DNA of 64,000 bases from Bryobacterales bacterium (lineage in GTDB: Bacteria; Acidobacteriota; Terriglobia; Bryobacterales; Bryobacteraceae), in assembly GCA_016721425.1 (NCBI GenBank), contig JADKID010000012.1:248001-312000 (forward strand), written 5' to 3'. The position numbers and the translations under genes were made by a program. The notes under the pieces were generated by a model. That model made no database searches and was not told where the DNA came from. It saw nothing but the letters and a program-made list of their open reading frames with translations. Shown here piece by piece: positions 8,732 to 17,063 of the stretch; the first letter of the stretch is position 1; the number at the start of each line of letters is the position of its first letter.

Positions 8732-9729
8732 ATGGTCTTTCCTTCAAATAGGTTGCGGCCCTCAACGAGCGCACGCATTTTTCGATCCGCCACATTCCGC
8801 TGCAACATCCAGAATCCACAGTCCGGGTGAATGAAGGGTATGCGGCCCTCGCCAATCGCGCGGGTGGCGAGTTCGAGCCGCGATGCAATCAGATCAGCGC
8901 TCTCTACACCATTATCCTTGATGTCCACGACGCCGAGGCCCAGCCCGATCTCCGGCCGCAACTCCTTGAAATGCTCGATCTCGTCGTACCCGCGGCGCGC
9001 AAACTCCAGCACCAGGTGATCGACGTGCAAACCGTTCAGGAACGGAATCAGGCTCTTCCAGAAGCCCTTCTGGACGGACTGTCCGCCATAGTTACCGAAA
9101 CAGATGTGCAGCGCGCGCGTGCCGCGGATGCCGTCCAGCACATGGTTCAACGCCGCCTGCGCCCATTCGGCATCTTCGGGATGGCCGCTGATGTTAGCTT
9201 CATCGAGCTGCACCACTGAGGCATCGATCCGCGAAAGCTGGTTGCGCAACACTTCGGCGATGGCCATGCACAGCTCCGGCCGCGATCCGTAGTGCCGGTC
9301 CGTCAGCACCTTGGTCAGCATGTGCGGCCCGGTGCAGGTGAACTTCATCGGCTGCTTCGTCAGCGCCTTGGTGAAGTCATAGTCGCGCGGCAGATTCAGC
9401 ACGCCTTCCGTCACCGGACCCGTGACAATGCCCGCCGGATCGGTGCGGTAGGTGAGCCCCGCGTCCTTGCGGAACTCATCCAGATCCGTCAGCGAAAACC
9501 GCGTCCGGATGCCGTCCATGCGGCTGACGAAGTAGTCGATCATCCCGTTGGTTTCGGGGTGGCTGGGATCAAAGCGATTCAACTCGCCGTCCGCAATCAC
9601 GTCGATACCGGCGAGCTCCTGCGTCTTAAGGACGACAAGGATTGCGTCGCGCAATGTGGTGCGGGACGTATCTCCGCGCAGCCAGTCGGGAATGGGATAG
9701 CTGCCGACAACCGTGGTCAGAATAGACAT
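8728..9729 (-). CDS. cobalamin-independent methionine synthase (MetE C-terminal domain)-like methyltransferase
   Basis: 333 residues, the size of the MetE catalytic barrel alone; the N-terminal half of full MetE is absent. The zinc ligands of the family can be placed: HxC at His208/Cys210 (LHICFGN), Glu242 (LVLEF) and Cys304 (HPDCGFW). TTVVGSYPIP at the N-terminus and VVQLDEANISGHPEDAEWA match archaeal and short bacterial MetE-like proteins, which transfer methyl groups to thiols using a methyl donor other than polyglutamyl folate, or act in degradation of unusual methylated compounds. Whether it makes methionine is unproven. It heads the unit with the PD40 and DUF1080 genes. Confidence 0.88.
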   Translation of the reverse strand: MSILTTVVGSYPIPDWLRGDTSRTTLRDAILVVLKTQELAGIDVIADGELNRFDPSHPETNGMIDYFVSRMDGIRTRFSLTDLDEFRKDAGLTYRTDPAGIVTGPVTEGVLNLPRDYDFTKALTKQPMKFTCTGPHMLTKVLTDRHYGSRPELCMAIAEVLRNQLSRIDASVVQLDEANISGHPEDAEWAQAALNHVLDGIRGTRALHICFGNYGGQSVQKGFWKSLIPFLNGLHVDHLVLEFARRGYDEIEHFKELRPEIGLGLGVVDIKDNGVESADLIASRLELATRAIGEGRIPFIHPDCGFWMLQRNVADRKMRALVEGRNLFEGKTI

Positions 9730-9780
9730 TTATCGATTCTAGCGTGAGATCGGCCCTCCGGCATCGCTTAGAATCATATT

Positions 9781-10795
9781 TTGCACTCCGTTCGCGTCAC
9801 CGTTGTCGTTCCCACGCTGGCAGCGAGCCCGCGCCTGCTGGAATGCCTGGCCTCGCTGGAGGCCCAGACCCTGCCCGGCGTGCAGATTGTGGTTGTCGAC
9901 AACAGCGGCACCGGCGCCATTCATCGCCTGGGCGCGGCCCGGTATCGCTTCCGGCTGATCGAAAACCGATCCAACGCCGGCTTTGGTGGGGCTGTCAATC
10001 AGGGCTGGCGGCTCGTACCGGCCGAGTATTGTGCTGTGCTCAACGACGATGCCATCGCCGATCCGCGCTGGCTGGAGACGCAGGTCGCAGCGCTGGAGCG
10101 CCGTCCCGACGCGGGCATGGCCGCCTCGTGCATCGTCACGCCCGAGGGAGCGCATCTGGATTCCGCCGGCATGCTGATCGCCCGCGACGGCAGCTCCAAA
10201 CAGCGCGGCCATGGCCAGCCGCCTGCCTCGTACGGCGCGGAGGAAGACGTCCTGCTCCCCAGCGGCTGCGCGGCGCTGTACCGCCACGCCATGCTGGAGC
10301 AAACTGGTTTGTTCGAGGAGGATTTTTTTTCTGTACTGCGAGGACACAGACCTGGGCCTCCGCGCCCGCTGGGCCGGCTGGAGCTGTGTCTACGTGCCCG
10401 CCGCGCGCGTGGTCCACGCCTACTCACAATCGTCCGGCGCCGCGTCGGAAACCAAGGCGTGGTTCGTGGAGCGCAACCGTCTGCGCCTCTGTGTGCGATG
10501 CCTGCCCCTCTCCTGGCTCGCCGCCTCGTTCCTCTTCGCCAAGATACGCTACGCCTGGCATGTGGCCGCCATGTTCTCCGGCCAGGGCAAGGCCGCCGAG
10601 TTCCGCCAGGCCGGCGGCAGCGGTTGGCGCCTGCCGTGGCTGGTACTGAAAGCCCACGCGGATCTGATTCTCAGTCTGCCCCGCCTGCTGCGCCAGCGCG
10701 CGGCCATTACCCGCACTCGCAAGATCGCCCCCGCTGAATTTGCGGCGCTACTCCGCAGCCACTCGATATCATTGAGGAGCGTCGCATCACTGTGA
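9781..10795 (+). pseudogene. glycosyltransferase family 2, frame broken at a T8 run
   Basis: The first part from the TTG at 9781 encodes a GT2 domain (VTVVVPTLAASPRLLECL, VVVDNSGTG, LIENRSNAGFGGAVNQGW, AVLNDDAIADPRWLE). At 10323-10330 there is a run of eight T; after it the conserved sequence continues in the +1 frame as LYCEDTDLGLRARWAGW, which holds the GT2 ED acceptor motif, and ends at 10795. Seven T would restore one frame of about 337 residues like rhamnosyl-type GT2 enzymes. TAGAAT at 9769-9774 could be a -10 placing transcription very near the TTG. The stop overlaps the next gene as GTGA. The break may be a sequencing error, a real mutation, or a slippage site. Confidence 0.85.
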
Positions 10796-11523
10796 GTTTC
10801 CAAGAGACCCTGCTCCTCATCCCGGCCTATAACGAGGAAGGCGCCATCACGCGCGTCGTCGCCGAGGTGCGCGCACTCTACCCCGAACTCCGCATTCTGG
10901 TCGCTGACGATTGCTCCACCGACAACACCGCCGATCTCGCCCGTGCCGCCGGCGCCCGTGTGCTCAGCCTGCCCTGCCATCTCGGCCTCGGCGGCTGCGT
11001 GCAGGCCGGCTACAAGCTTGCCTTCGGGCTCGGCTACGAAACCGTCATCCGCATCGATGGCGACGGCCAGCACAACCCCACCGATATTCCGCGCCTGCTG
11101 GACGTGCTCCGCCAGACCGGCTGCGAAATGGTGATCGGTGTGCGCGCCAAAGAGTCCGGCGGCCTGCAGACCCACTTCGTCCGCAAGATCGGCATCCACT
11201 TCTTCCGCTTCATCCTTCGCCCCATTCTCGGCCGCCCGGTCAGCGACCCCACCTCCGGCTTTGTCGCCGTCAACCGCCGCGCGCTCGCCGTCTTCAGCCG
11301 TAGCTTCCCACTGGAATACCCGGAGATCGAAACACTGGTCGTCCTCCAGCGCCGCCAGTTTACTTTTGAAGAGGTGCCTTGCCGAATGCGCCAGCGCATC
11401 GCCGGCCGCAGCTCCATCACCGCGTTAAAATCGGTGTATTACGTCATTCACGTCCTGCTGGGCGTCTTCGTGAATATTCTGCGCTTCGACGGGCGGAGCC
11501 GCAAAGCTCCGGCGAAAAGGTAG
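10792..11523 (+). CDS. glycosyltransferase family 2, polyprenyl-phosphate mannose/glucose synthase-like
   Basis: 243 residues. The GT-A fold motifs are LLLIPAYNEEGAI (residues 7-19), ILVADDCSTDNT (35-46), the metal-binding IRIDGDGQHNP (about 84-94) and SDPTSGFVAVNRRAL (about 149-163), as in dolichol/undecaprenyl-phosphate sugar synthases. A hydrophobic stretch near the C-terminus (VYYVIHVLLGVFVNILRF) suggests membrane association. It would make the lipid-linked sugar used by the TMTC-like membrane transferase two genes downstream. The start is GTG at 10792, overlapping the previous stop. Sugar identity is not readable. Confidence 0.9.
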   Translation: MSFQETLLLIPAYNEEGAITRVVAEVRALYPELRILVADDCSTDNTADLARAAGARVLSLPCHLGLGGCVQAGYKLAFGLGYETVIRIDGDGQHNPTDIPRLLDVLRQTGCEMVIGVRAKESGGLQTHFVRKIGIHFFRFILRPILGRPVSDPTSGFVAVNRRALAVFSRSFPLEYPEIETLVVLQRRQFTFEEVPCRMRQRIAGRSSITALKSVYYVIHVLLGVFVNILRFDGRSRKAPAKR

Positions 11524-11528
11524 CTCCC

Positions 11529-11891
11529 ATGGATCGGCTCTTCGACATCCTCGCAATTCTAGCTGTCGTCCTGATCATCGTAGTCCTGCGCTCTCTGCGC
11601 CGCGAGCACATCCGCGTGGAGCACTCCGTCAGTTGGCTGGCTGCCGCCATCACCCTGCTGGTGCTGTCGCGCAGCCACCGCCTGCTGGCACAAGCGGCCG
11701 CCTACATCGGCCTGGAAAGCGAGGCCGCCGCGCTGATGCTGGGCATCCTGGCCGTGTTTCTCGGCGTCTTCTACCGCTTCTCGCGCATCGTCTCCGGCCT
11801 CAAAGATATGAACATCACGCTCACCCAGCGCGTGGCCATCCTCGAATACAAACTCCATCAACAGAATGAAGAGCAACAAGCGAAACCCTGA
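11529..11891 (+). CDS. DUF2304 family small membrane protein
   Basis: 120 residues from the ATG at 11529. Three hydrophobic segments (about 7-21, 34-47 and 65-82) with the conserved RREHIRVEHSVSWL between the first two match DUF2304, and a polar C-terminal helix (MNITLTQRVAILEYKLHQQNEEQQ) looks coiled-coil-like. DUF2304 proteins are commonly encoded beside polyprenyl-phosphate glycosyltransferases and are thought to assist them; this one follows a GT2 gene directly. Its last 26 bases overlap the next gene, consistent with one operon. Confidence 0.88.
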   Translation: MDRLFDILAILAVVLIIVVLRSLRREHIRVEHSVSWLAAAITLLVLSRSHRLLAQAAAYIGLESEAAALMLGILAVFLGVFYRFSRIVSGLKDMNITLTQRVAILEYKLHQQNEEQQAKP

Positions 11892-13581
11892 GCCCGCCAA
11901 GCCCATCGTGCCCGCCGCGCCGCCGCCGCCGCCCGCGGGCATCTCCTGGTGGTGGGGCCCCGCCCTGGCGATATTGGCCGTCGTGGCTTACCTGCCCGCA
12001 CTGCGCGGACCTTTCCTATTCGACGACCTCGGCCTCCCCGCCCTGCGGCCCGACGGCGGCGAATCGATGATCATGTACGTGCGACGCGTGGTCCGCCTGG
12101 TCACCAACGTGAGCCTGGCGTTCGACCGCATCGCCTGGGACATGAACCCGGTGCCCTACCATGTCCAGAACCTCTTGCTGCACTGTGTCAACGGCTGGCT
12201 CGTCTACCTGATCGTGCGCCGGCTTCTCGCCCGTATCGGCGCGGAGGCGCGCACCGCCTCGCTCGCCGCGTTTGCCGCCTGCTCCATCTTCCTGCTGCAC
12301 CCTCTGCAAACCGAGGCCGTCTCCTACATCGCCAGCCGCTCCGAAGTCCTCTGCGCGCTCTTCACCTACGCAGCCATCGCCATCTTTCTCCGCAAGCGGG
12401 AGAACGGCATCGGCTGGGGCTCCGCCATCGGCATCCTCGTCCTGATGGGCCTCGGCATTCTCAGCAAAGAGCCGGCTGTGGCCGGCATCGTCGCCATCCT
12501 GCTCATCGATCTTCTCCTGGCCGAGGGCTCCCCTTGGAGGGCCGCGGCCGCCAACTGGCGCCTCTACCTGCCCACCTTTGCGGCTGCCGCCATCGGCGGC
12601 CTATACGCCCTGCAGATCGCCGGCCGGGAAGGCACCGCCGGCGCGCTGCGTAACGTCACACCCCTGGATTATCTCGTCACGCAGTTCCAGGTCTTCTGGA
12701 TCTACGTCCGCCTGTTCTTTCTCCCCGTCGGCCAGAATCTCGATCACGGCTATCCCATGGCCAAGGCCCCCGGCGGCCTCGGCTCGGCGCTGGGCTTCAT
12801 CGGGTTGCTGGCGCTCCTGGCGGGCGTGTGGCTCTGGCGCAAACGCTATCCGCTGGCCTCGCTGGGAGTCCTCATATTCCTCGTCCTCCTGGCGCCCACC
12901 TCGTCTATCCTCCCCATCGCCGATGCGCTGGTGGAGCGCCGGGTCTACCTCGGCTCCCTCGGCCTGGTGCTCATCATCGCCGAGTTCGCCGCCCGCATGA
13001 ACTCCGCGCAACTCCGCACTGCCGGCATCGGCGTGCTGGCGGTTTTGCTCACCGTCTTCACCATGAACCGCAATAGCGTCTACGCCAGCGCGCAGGCCAT
13101 GTGGGAAGATTCCGTTCGCGGCAACCCCACCAACGCCCGTTCCCAAAATCAACTCGCCTACGCCTACTACATCGATGGGCGTTGCGCCGAGGCCGCCACC
13201 GCCTACGAACGAGCCATGCAGTTGACCAAGGCTGACCACCGCACGCTCGTCGATTGGGGCCTCGCACTCGATTGCGCCGGCAAGCCCGATCTCGCCGTGG
13301 CCAAGCTCAGAGAGGCCACCGCGCTCGGCAACCACTGGCACGCCTGGACCACGCTTGGCATGCTGCTGGGCAAACAGGGCCAGACGCAGCCGGCGCTGGA
13401 GGCCCTCAACAAGGCCATCGCCATCAACCCCGGCGACGACAACGCCTTCGCCTACCGCGGCAACGTACGCCTCGCCGCCGGCGACAAAGCCCCAGCCATA
13501 GCCGACTTCGAAAAGTCCCTCCAACTGAATCCGTCCAACGCCGCAGCCCGCCGCGGCATCGCCGTGGCCCAGGGCCAGTAA
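11866..13581 (+). CDS. TMTC-like membrane glycosyltransferase with C-terminal TPRs
   Basis: 571 residues. A proline-rich N-terminus is followed by about ten transmembrane segments (roughly 27-410), with loop signatures of the GT-C/TMTC family: GPFLFDD at 49-55, HVQNLLLHCVNGWLVY, LLHPLQTEAVSYIASRSE and GILSKEPAV. Residues about 425-570 are four or so TPRs (NQLAYAYYIDGRCAEAATAY, ALEALNKAIAINPGDDNAFAYRG). Animal TMTC proteins are protein O-mannosyltransferases using dolichol-phosphate mannose; by analogy this one may transfer a lipid-linked sugar to secreted proteins or glycans. That is inference. It lies in a five-gene glycosylation operon. Confidence 0.85.
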   Translation: MKSNKRNPEPAKPIVPAAPPPPPAGISWWWGPALAILAVVAYLPALRGPFLFDDLGLPALRPDGGESMIMYVRRVVRLVTNVSLAFDRIAWDMNPVPYHVQNLLLHCVNGWLVYLIVRRLLARIGAEARTASLAAFAACSIFLLHPLQTEAVSYIASRSEVLCALFTYAAIAIFLRKRENGIGWGSAIGILVLMGLGILSKEPAVAGIVAILLIDLLLAEGSPWRAAAANWRLYLPTFAAAAIGGLYALQIAGREGTAGALRNVTPLDYLVTQFQVFWIYVRLFFLPVGQNLDHGYPMAKAPGGLGSALGFIGLLALLAGVWLWRKRYPLASLGVLIFLVLLAPTSSILPIADALVERRVYLGSLGLVLIIAEFAARMNSAQLRTAGIGVLAVLLTVFTMNRNSVYASAQAMWEDSVRGNPTNARSQNQLAYAYYIDGRCAEAATAYERAMQLTKADHRTLVDWGLALDCAGKPDLAVAKLREATALGNHWHAWTTLGMLLGKQGQTQPALEALNKAIAINPGDDNAFAYRGNVRLAAGDKAPAIADFEKSLQLNPSNAAARRGIAVAQGQ

Positions 13582-13590
13582 GGACGCCAC

Positions 13591-14667
13591 TTGCGCATCG
13601 GCATCAACGCCCTCTACCTCATCCCCGGCGGAGTCGGCGGCACCGAGATCTACCTGCGCCGCCTGCTCGAGGCGATGGAGCGGCTGGAAACAGAGCACGA
13701 GATTATCGTCTTTTCAAACCGCGAGACCGGAGCCCTGGGCCGCCACGGCGTTGTGCTCCCCGTCCGGGCCAGCTTCCGCCCGGGCCGCATCCTCTATGAG
13801 CAATTCGCCCTGCCCGCCGCGCTACGCCGCCACCGCATCGATGTCCTCTTCAACGCCGGCTTCACCGCCCCCCTGTTCACAGCCATCCCGCAGGTAACCA
13901 TCTTCCAGGACCTCCAGCACAAGCGCCATCCCGAGTACTTCCGCTGGTTCGATCTCCCCTTCTGGCAGTTTCTGCTCTGGGCCGCGGCGAAGAAATCCCG
14001 CCGCCTCATCGCCGCCAGCGAGGCCACACGGGACGACCTGCGCCGCTTCTACGGGGCCGATAGCGTCGTCATCCATCATGGAGTCGAGTCCGAGTTCTTC
14101 GCCCTCGCCGATCACCGCGAAGACGGCGGCTATCTCCTCTGCGCCTCCACCACACATCCCCACAAGAATCACGACCGCCTGCTGCGCGTCTTCCAAATGC
14201 TGCTCCGCGAGCGGCCCGAACTGCGCCTGGTGCTCACCGGCGTGCGCGGTTTCGTCTCCGAGCGGGTCGAATCGCTGGTCCGCGATCTCCACCTGGAACA
14301 GTCTGTCGAGTTGAAAGGCTGGGTGCCGCGCGAGGAACTGCACGAGCTCTTCCGCCGCGCCCGCGGCTTCGTCTACCCCACGCGCTTCGAGGGCTTCGGC
14401 CTGCCGGTGCTGGAGGCCATGGCCGCCGGCCTCCCCCTCGCCTGCTCCCGCATCGAACCACTCACCACCATCGTCGCCGGCGCCGCCTGGCAGTTCGATC
14501 CCGATAGCGACGAGGAAATGCTGGCCGCCCTGCGCCGCCTCGCCGACGGCCAGTCCGCCGCCGGCGGCTACGAACGCGCCGCCCACTTCACCTGGGAACA
14601 CGCCGCCCGCGAGACGCTGCGGGTGATCGCGGAGGCTCTGTCTACCGCAAATAATCCTCGAGCCTGA
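13591..14667 (+). CDS. glycosyltransferase family 4 (GT-B)
   Basis: 358 residues beginning RIGINALYLIPGGVGGTEIYL, the usual GT4 N-terminus with the glycine-rich acceptor loop. The C-terminal Rossmann half has YLLCASTTHPHKNHDRLLRVF and the donor-binding motif EGFGLPVLEAMAAGLP near 266-281 (Glu-x7-Glu). Family members transfer mannose, rhamnose or similar sugars from nucleotide sugars in exopolysaccharide or glycoprotein assembly. The start is a TTG at 13591, since no ATG precedes the conserved N-terminus. It is the last gene of the plus-strand cluster; its 3' end overlaps dapD by 26 bases in convergent orientation. Confidence 0.92.
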   Translation: MRIGINALYLIPGGVGGTEIYLRRLLEAMERLETEHEIIVFSNRETGALGRHGVVLPVRASFRPGRILYEQFALPAALRRHRIDVLFNAGFTAPLFTAIPQVTIFQDLQHKRHPEYFRWFDLPFWQFLLWAAAKKSRRLIAASEATRDDLRRFYGADSVVIHHGVESEFFALADHREDGGYLLCASTTHPHKNHDRLLRVFQMLLRERPELRLVLTGVRGFVSERVESLVRDLHLEQSVELKGWVPREELHELFRRARGFVYPTRFEGFGLPVLEAMAAGLPLACSRIEPLTTIVAGAAWQFDPDSDEEMLAALRRLADGQSAAGGYERAAHFTWEHAARETLRVIAEALSTANNPRA

Positions 14668-15478
14668 TCTTCTCGTCCGTGCGCGAGTCCCGGTACTTCA
14701 CGATCACAGGCGTGTACAACGAGATGCCCCACTCTTGGCCCTTGCCGCGCGAAACCGCGCGCGAACCGGCCACGATCACCGCGCCCTCCGGCACCACCAG
14801 CGGCTCGTCGTCGGTGGCTGCGTACACCTCGCCCTTCACCAGATCGTAGATCGGCGTCGAGCGGTTCAAAATCACACCCGTACCCAGCACGGCCCGCCGC
14901 TTCACCACGGTGCCCTCATACACACCCGTGTTGCCGCCCACCAATACCTCGTCCTCGATAATCACCGGCAGCGCGCCCACGGGTTCCAGCACGCCTCCGA
15001 TCTGCGCCGCCGCCGAGATGTGGCAACTGCGGCCCACCTGCGCGCACGAGCCCACCAGGGCGTGCGAATCCACCATCGTGCCGTCGTCCACCCACGCGCC
15101 CACGTTGATATACATCGGCGGCATGCACGTCACGCCGCGTCCCAGATACACGCCGTCCCGGATCGAGGACCCGCCCGGCACGATGCGCACTCCCGAGTCC
15201 GCCGCCACCTGCCGTACCGGATACGTGGATTTATCGAAGAACGGCTGCCTCACCGCGTCGATCGACATGTCCACAATTCCGCCCATGCGGAAGCCGCACA
15301 AAATGCCCTTCTTCACCCAGCCGTTCACGCGCCAGCCAGATTTTGCCGACGCATCCGGCTCCGCCGCGCGAATCCGGCCGGCATTCAACGCCGCCTTGAA
15401 CTCCGCGAACAGCGCAAAGTCCGCTGCTGTGTAGGGCGCCGGCGGATTGGCAAACAGCGCTTCAATCCGTGCCTGCAT
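14642..15478 (-). CDS. dapD: 2,3,4,5-tetrahydropyridine-2,6-dicarboxylate N-succinyltransferase
   Basis: 278 residues, the normal length of DapD. It succinylates tetrahydrodipicolinate with succinyl-CoA in the succinylase branch of diaminopimelate and lysine synthesis. An N-terminal helical domain is followed by left-handed beta-helix hexapeptides (GVYLGRGVTCMPPMYINVGA, MVDSHALVGSCAQVGRSCHI, VLVGGNTGVYEGTVV). GVRIVPGGSSIRDG and MPPMYINVGAWVDDGTMVD are active-site segments. It is the last gene of the minus-strand dap operon; its ATG shares one base with the dapA stop (TAATG). Confidence 0.96.
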   Translation of the reverse strand: MQARIEALFANPPAPYTAADFALFAEFKAALNAGRIRAAEPDASAKSGWRVNGWVKKGILCGFRMGGIVDMSIDAVRQPFFDKSTYPVRQVAADSGVRIVPGGSSIRDGVYLGRGVTCMPPMYINVGAWVDDGTMVDSHALVGSCAQVGRSCHISAAAQIGGVLEPVGALPVIIEDEVLVGGNTGVYEGTVVKRRAVLGTGVILNRSTPIYDLVKGEVYAATDDEPLVVPEGAVIVAGSRAVSRGKGQEWGISLYTPVIVKYRDSRTDEKIRLEDYLR

Positions 15479-16359
15479 TAGATGAGCCCCGCTTCCGTCA
15501 ACACCTTCTCAATCCGCGCCGCCGCCGCTGGTTGCGGCCCCACCAGGGGCAGCCGCCACACCGGCTCCATCAGGCCCATGCTGGCCATCGCCGCCTTCAC
15601 CGGGCCGGGATTCGATTCCACAAAGTTCACTTCCATCAGCGCCAGCCACAGCTTCTGCAGCGCGCGCGCCGCCGCGAAATTTCCATCCAGACACAGCTGC
15701 GCCAGTTGCGCCATCTCGGCCGGAATCTCGTTCGAAGCCACCGAGATGATCCCCTTGCCGCCCAGCGCCGCCAGCGCAATGGTGATGGCATCGTCGCCGC
15801 TCAGCACGTCAAACCCCTCCGGCATCGTCGAGCAGATATGCGCCATCTGCGCGATGTTCCCGCTCGCCTCCTTGACGCCCACAATATTGTCGATCTCCGC
15901 CAGCCGCCGGAGCGTTGCCGGCTCGATGTTCACGCCCGTCCGCCCCATCACGCTGTACAGAACAATCGGCACATGGATTGCCCCGGCAATCGCCTTGTAG
16001 TGCTGATACAGGCCTTCCTGCGTCGGCTTGTTATAGTACGGCGTCACGGAGAGAATGCCGTCCACGCCCAACGCCTCAATCCTCTGCGCCAGGTCGATCA
16101 CATCCGTGGTCCAGTACCCGCCCGCGCCGGCCAGCACAGGCACTTTGCCCTTCGCCTCTTCCACCGTGATCTCCACCACGCGCAAGTGCTCTTCCAGCGA
16201 GAGAGTCGGGCTCTCCCCGGTGGTTCCGCACGGGACCAGGAAGTGGATGCCCGCCTCGATCTGCCGCCGCACCAGCTTGCGCAGCGTGACCTCGTCGAGC
16301 GTTTCATCGGACAGGAATGGCGTCACCATCGCGGTGCCGCAGCCTCGGAAAATCGACAT
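15478..16359 (-). CDS. dapA: 4-hydroxy-tetrahydrodipicolinate synthase
   Basis: 293 residues. It condenses pyruvate with aspartate semialdehyde. The Schiff-base lysine is Lys163 (VGVKEASG), the GTTGES pyruvate-binding loop is at 45-50 with Thr46/Thr47, and catalytic Tyr135 and Arg140 are in LYSVMGRTG. The canonical loop is YNVPGRT, so Asn and Pro are replaced here by Ser and Met, but the catalytic residues are kept. The gene lies two bases after dapB and overlaps dapD by one base, so it is part of a tightly coupled operon. Confidence 0.96.
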   Translation of the reverse strand: MSIFRGCGTAMVTPFLSDETLDEVTLRKLVRRQIEAGIHFLVPCGTTGESPTLSLEEHLRVVEITVEEAKGKVPVLAGAGGYWTTDVIDLAQRIEALGVDGILSVTPYYNKPTQEGLYQHYKAIAGAIHVPIVLYSVMGRTGVNIEPATLRRLAEIDNIVGVKEASGNIAQMAHICSTMPEGFDVLSGDDAITIALAALGGKGIISVASNEIPAEMAQLAQLCLDGNFAAARALQKLWLALMEVNFVESNPGPVKAAMASMGLMEPVWRLPLVGPQPAAAARIEKVLTEAGLI

Positions 16360-16361
16360 GG

Positions 16362-17063
16362 TCAGACCCCTTCCTCAAACAGGATACGGCTAAAATCGTG
16401 GCAGCCCTTCTTGCCCGTGGCAAGCCAGCGAGCCGCATGCAGCGCGCCGCGCGCAAACCCCTCGCGGCTGCGCGCCGTGTGGCGTAGCGTGATGGTGTCG
16501 GCTGGTGAATCAAATCCAATCTCGTGGGTCCCCGGAATGGATCCCGCGCGATTGGACCCCACGTCCACCCGGCGATCATAGCCGGCCTCGCGCATCCCCT
16601 CCACCAGCTTGAGCAACGTGCCCGACGGCGCGTCTTTCTTCGCGCTGTGGTGGATCTCCCAGGCCCAGCTCTCATAGCCCGGCTGCTGCTGCATCCAACG
16701 CGCCGCCTCAGCCACCACGCGCTGGAATATGTTCACGCCGATCGAGAAATTCGGGCTGTATACCAACCCCGTGTGATTCAGCTCAAACTGCGCCGTCACT
16801 TTTTCCAGCTCGGCAAACCAGCCGGTTGTCCCTGTCACCGTCGGCACTCGCAGCACCGCCAGCTTCTCCAAATTGAACACCGCCGTTTCCGGCGTCGTAA
16901 ACTCAATCGCAACGTTGACGTCCCGGAAGTTCTCCGCCAGAAACCCCTCGCCATTCGCGTTGTTGTTCACGTCCAGCTTCAGCGCTACAGCGAAGCCATA
17001 CTCCGGCGCCAGGCGCTCCAGCAGCTGCCCCATCTTGCCGTAACCCACCAGTGCGAGCTTCAT
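16362..17063 (-). CDS. dapB: 4-hydroxy-tetrahydrodipicolinate reductase
   Basis: 233 residues, the shorter form of DapB (the E. coli enzyme has about 270). GYGKMGQ at residues 7-13 is the NAD(P)H-binding loop, GTTGW near 98-102 and YSPNFSIGVNIF lie at the domain junction, and the substrate-binding segment is HHSAKKDAPSGT with the catalytic histidines and lysine. It reduces the DapA product to tetrahydrodipicolinate. The start overlaps the lysC stop by one base (TGATG), and dapA follows after a two-base gap. Confidence 0.95.
   Translation of the reverse strand: MKLALVGYGKMGQLLERLAPEYGFAVALKLDVNNNANGEGFLAENFRDVNVAIEFTTPETAVFNLEKLAVLRVPTVTGTTGWFAELEKVTAQFELNHTGLVYSPNFSIGVNIFQRVVAEAARWMQQQPGYESWAWEIHHSAKKDAPSGTLLKLVEGMREAGYDRRVDVGSNRAGSIPGTHEIGFDSPADTITLRHTARSREGFARGALHAARWLATGKKGCHDFSRILFEEGV

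Noticed and set aside
12601..13698. 365-codon minus-strand frame
   Set aside because: Antisense of the TMTC-like gene; composition is that of a shadow frame without motifs.
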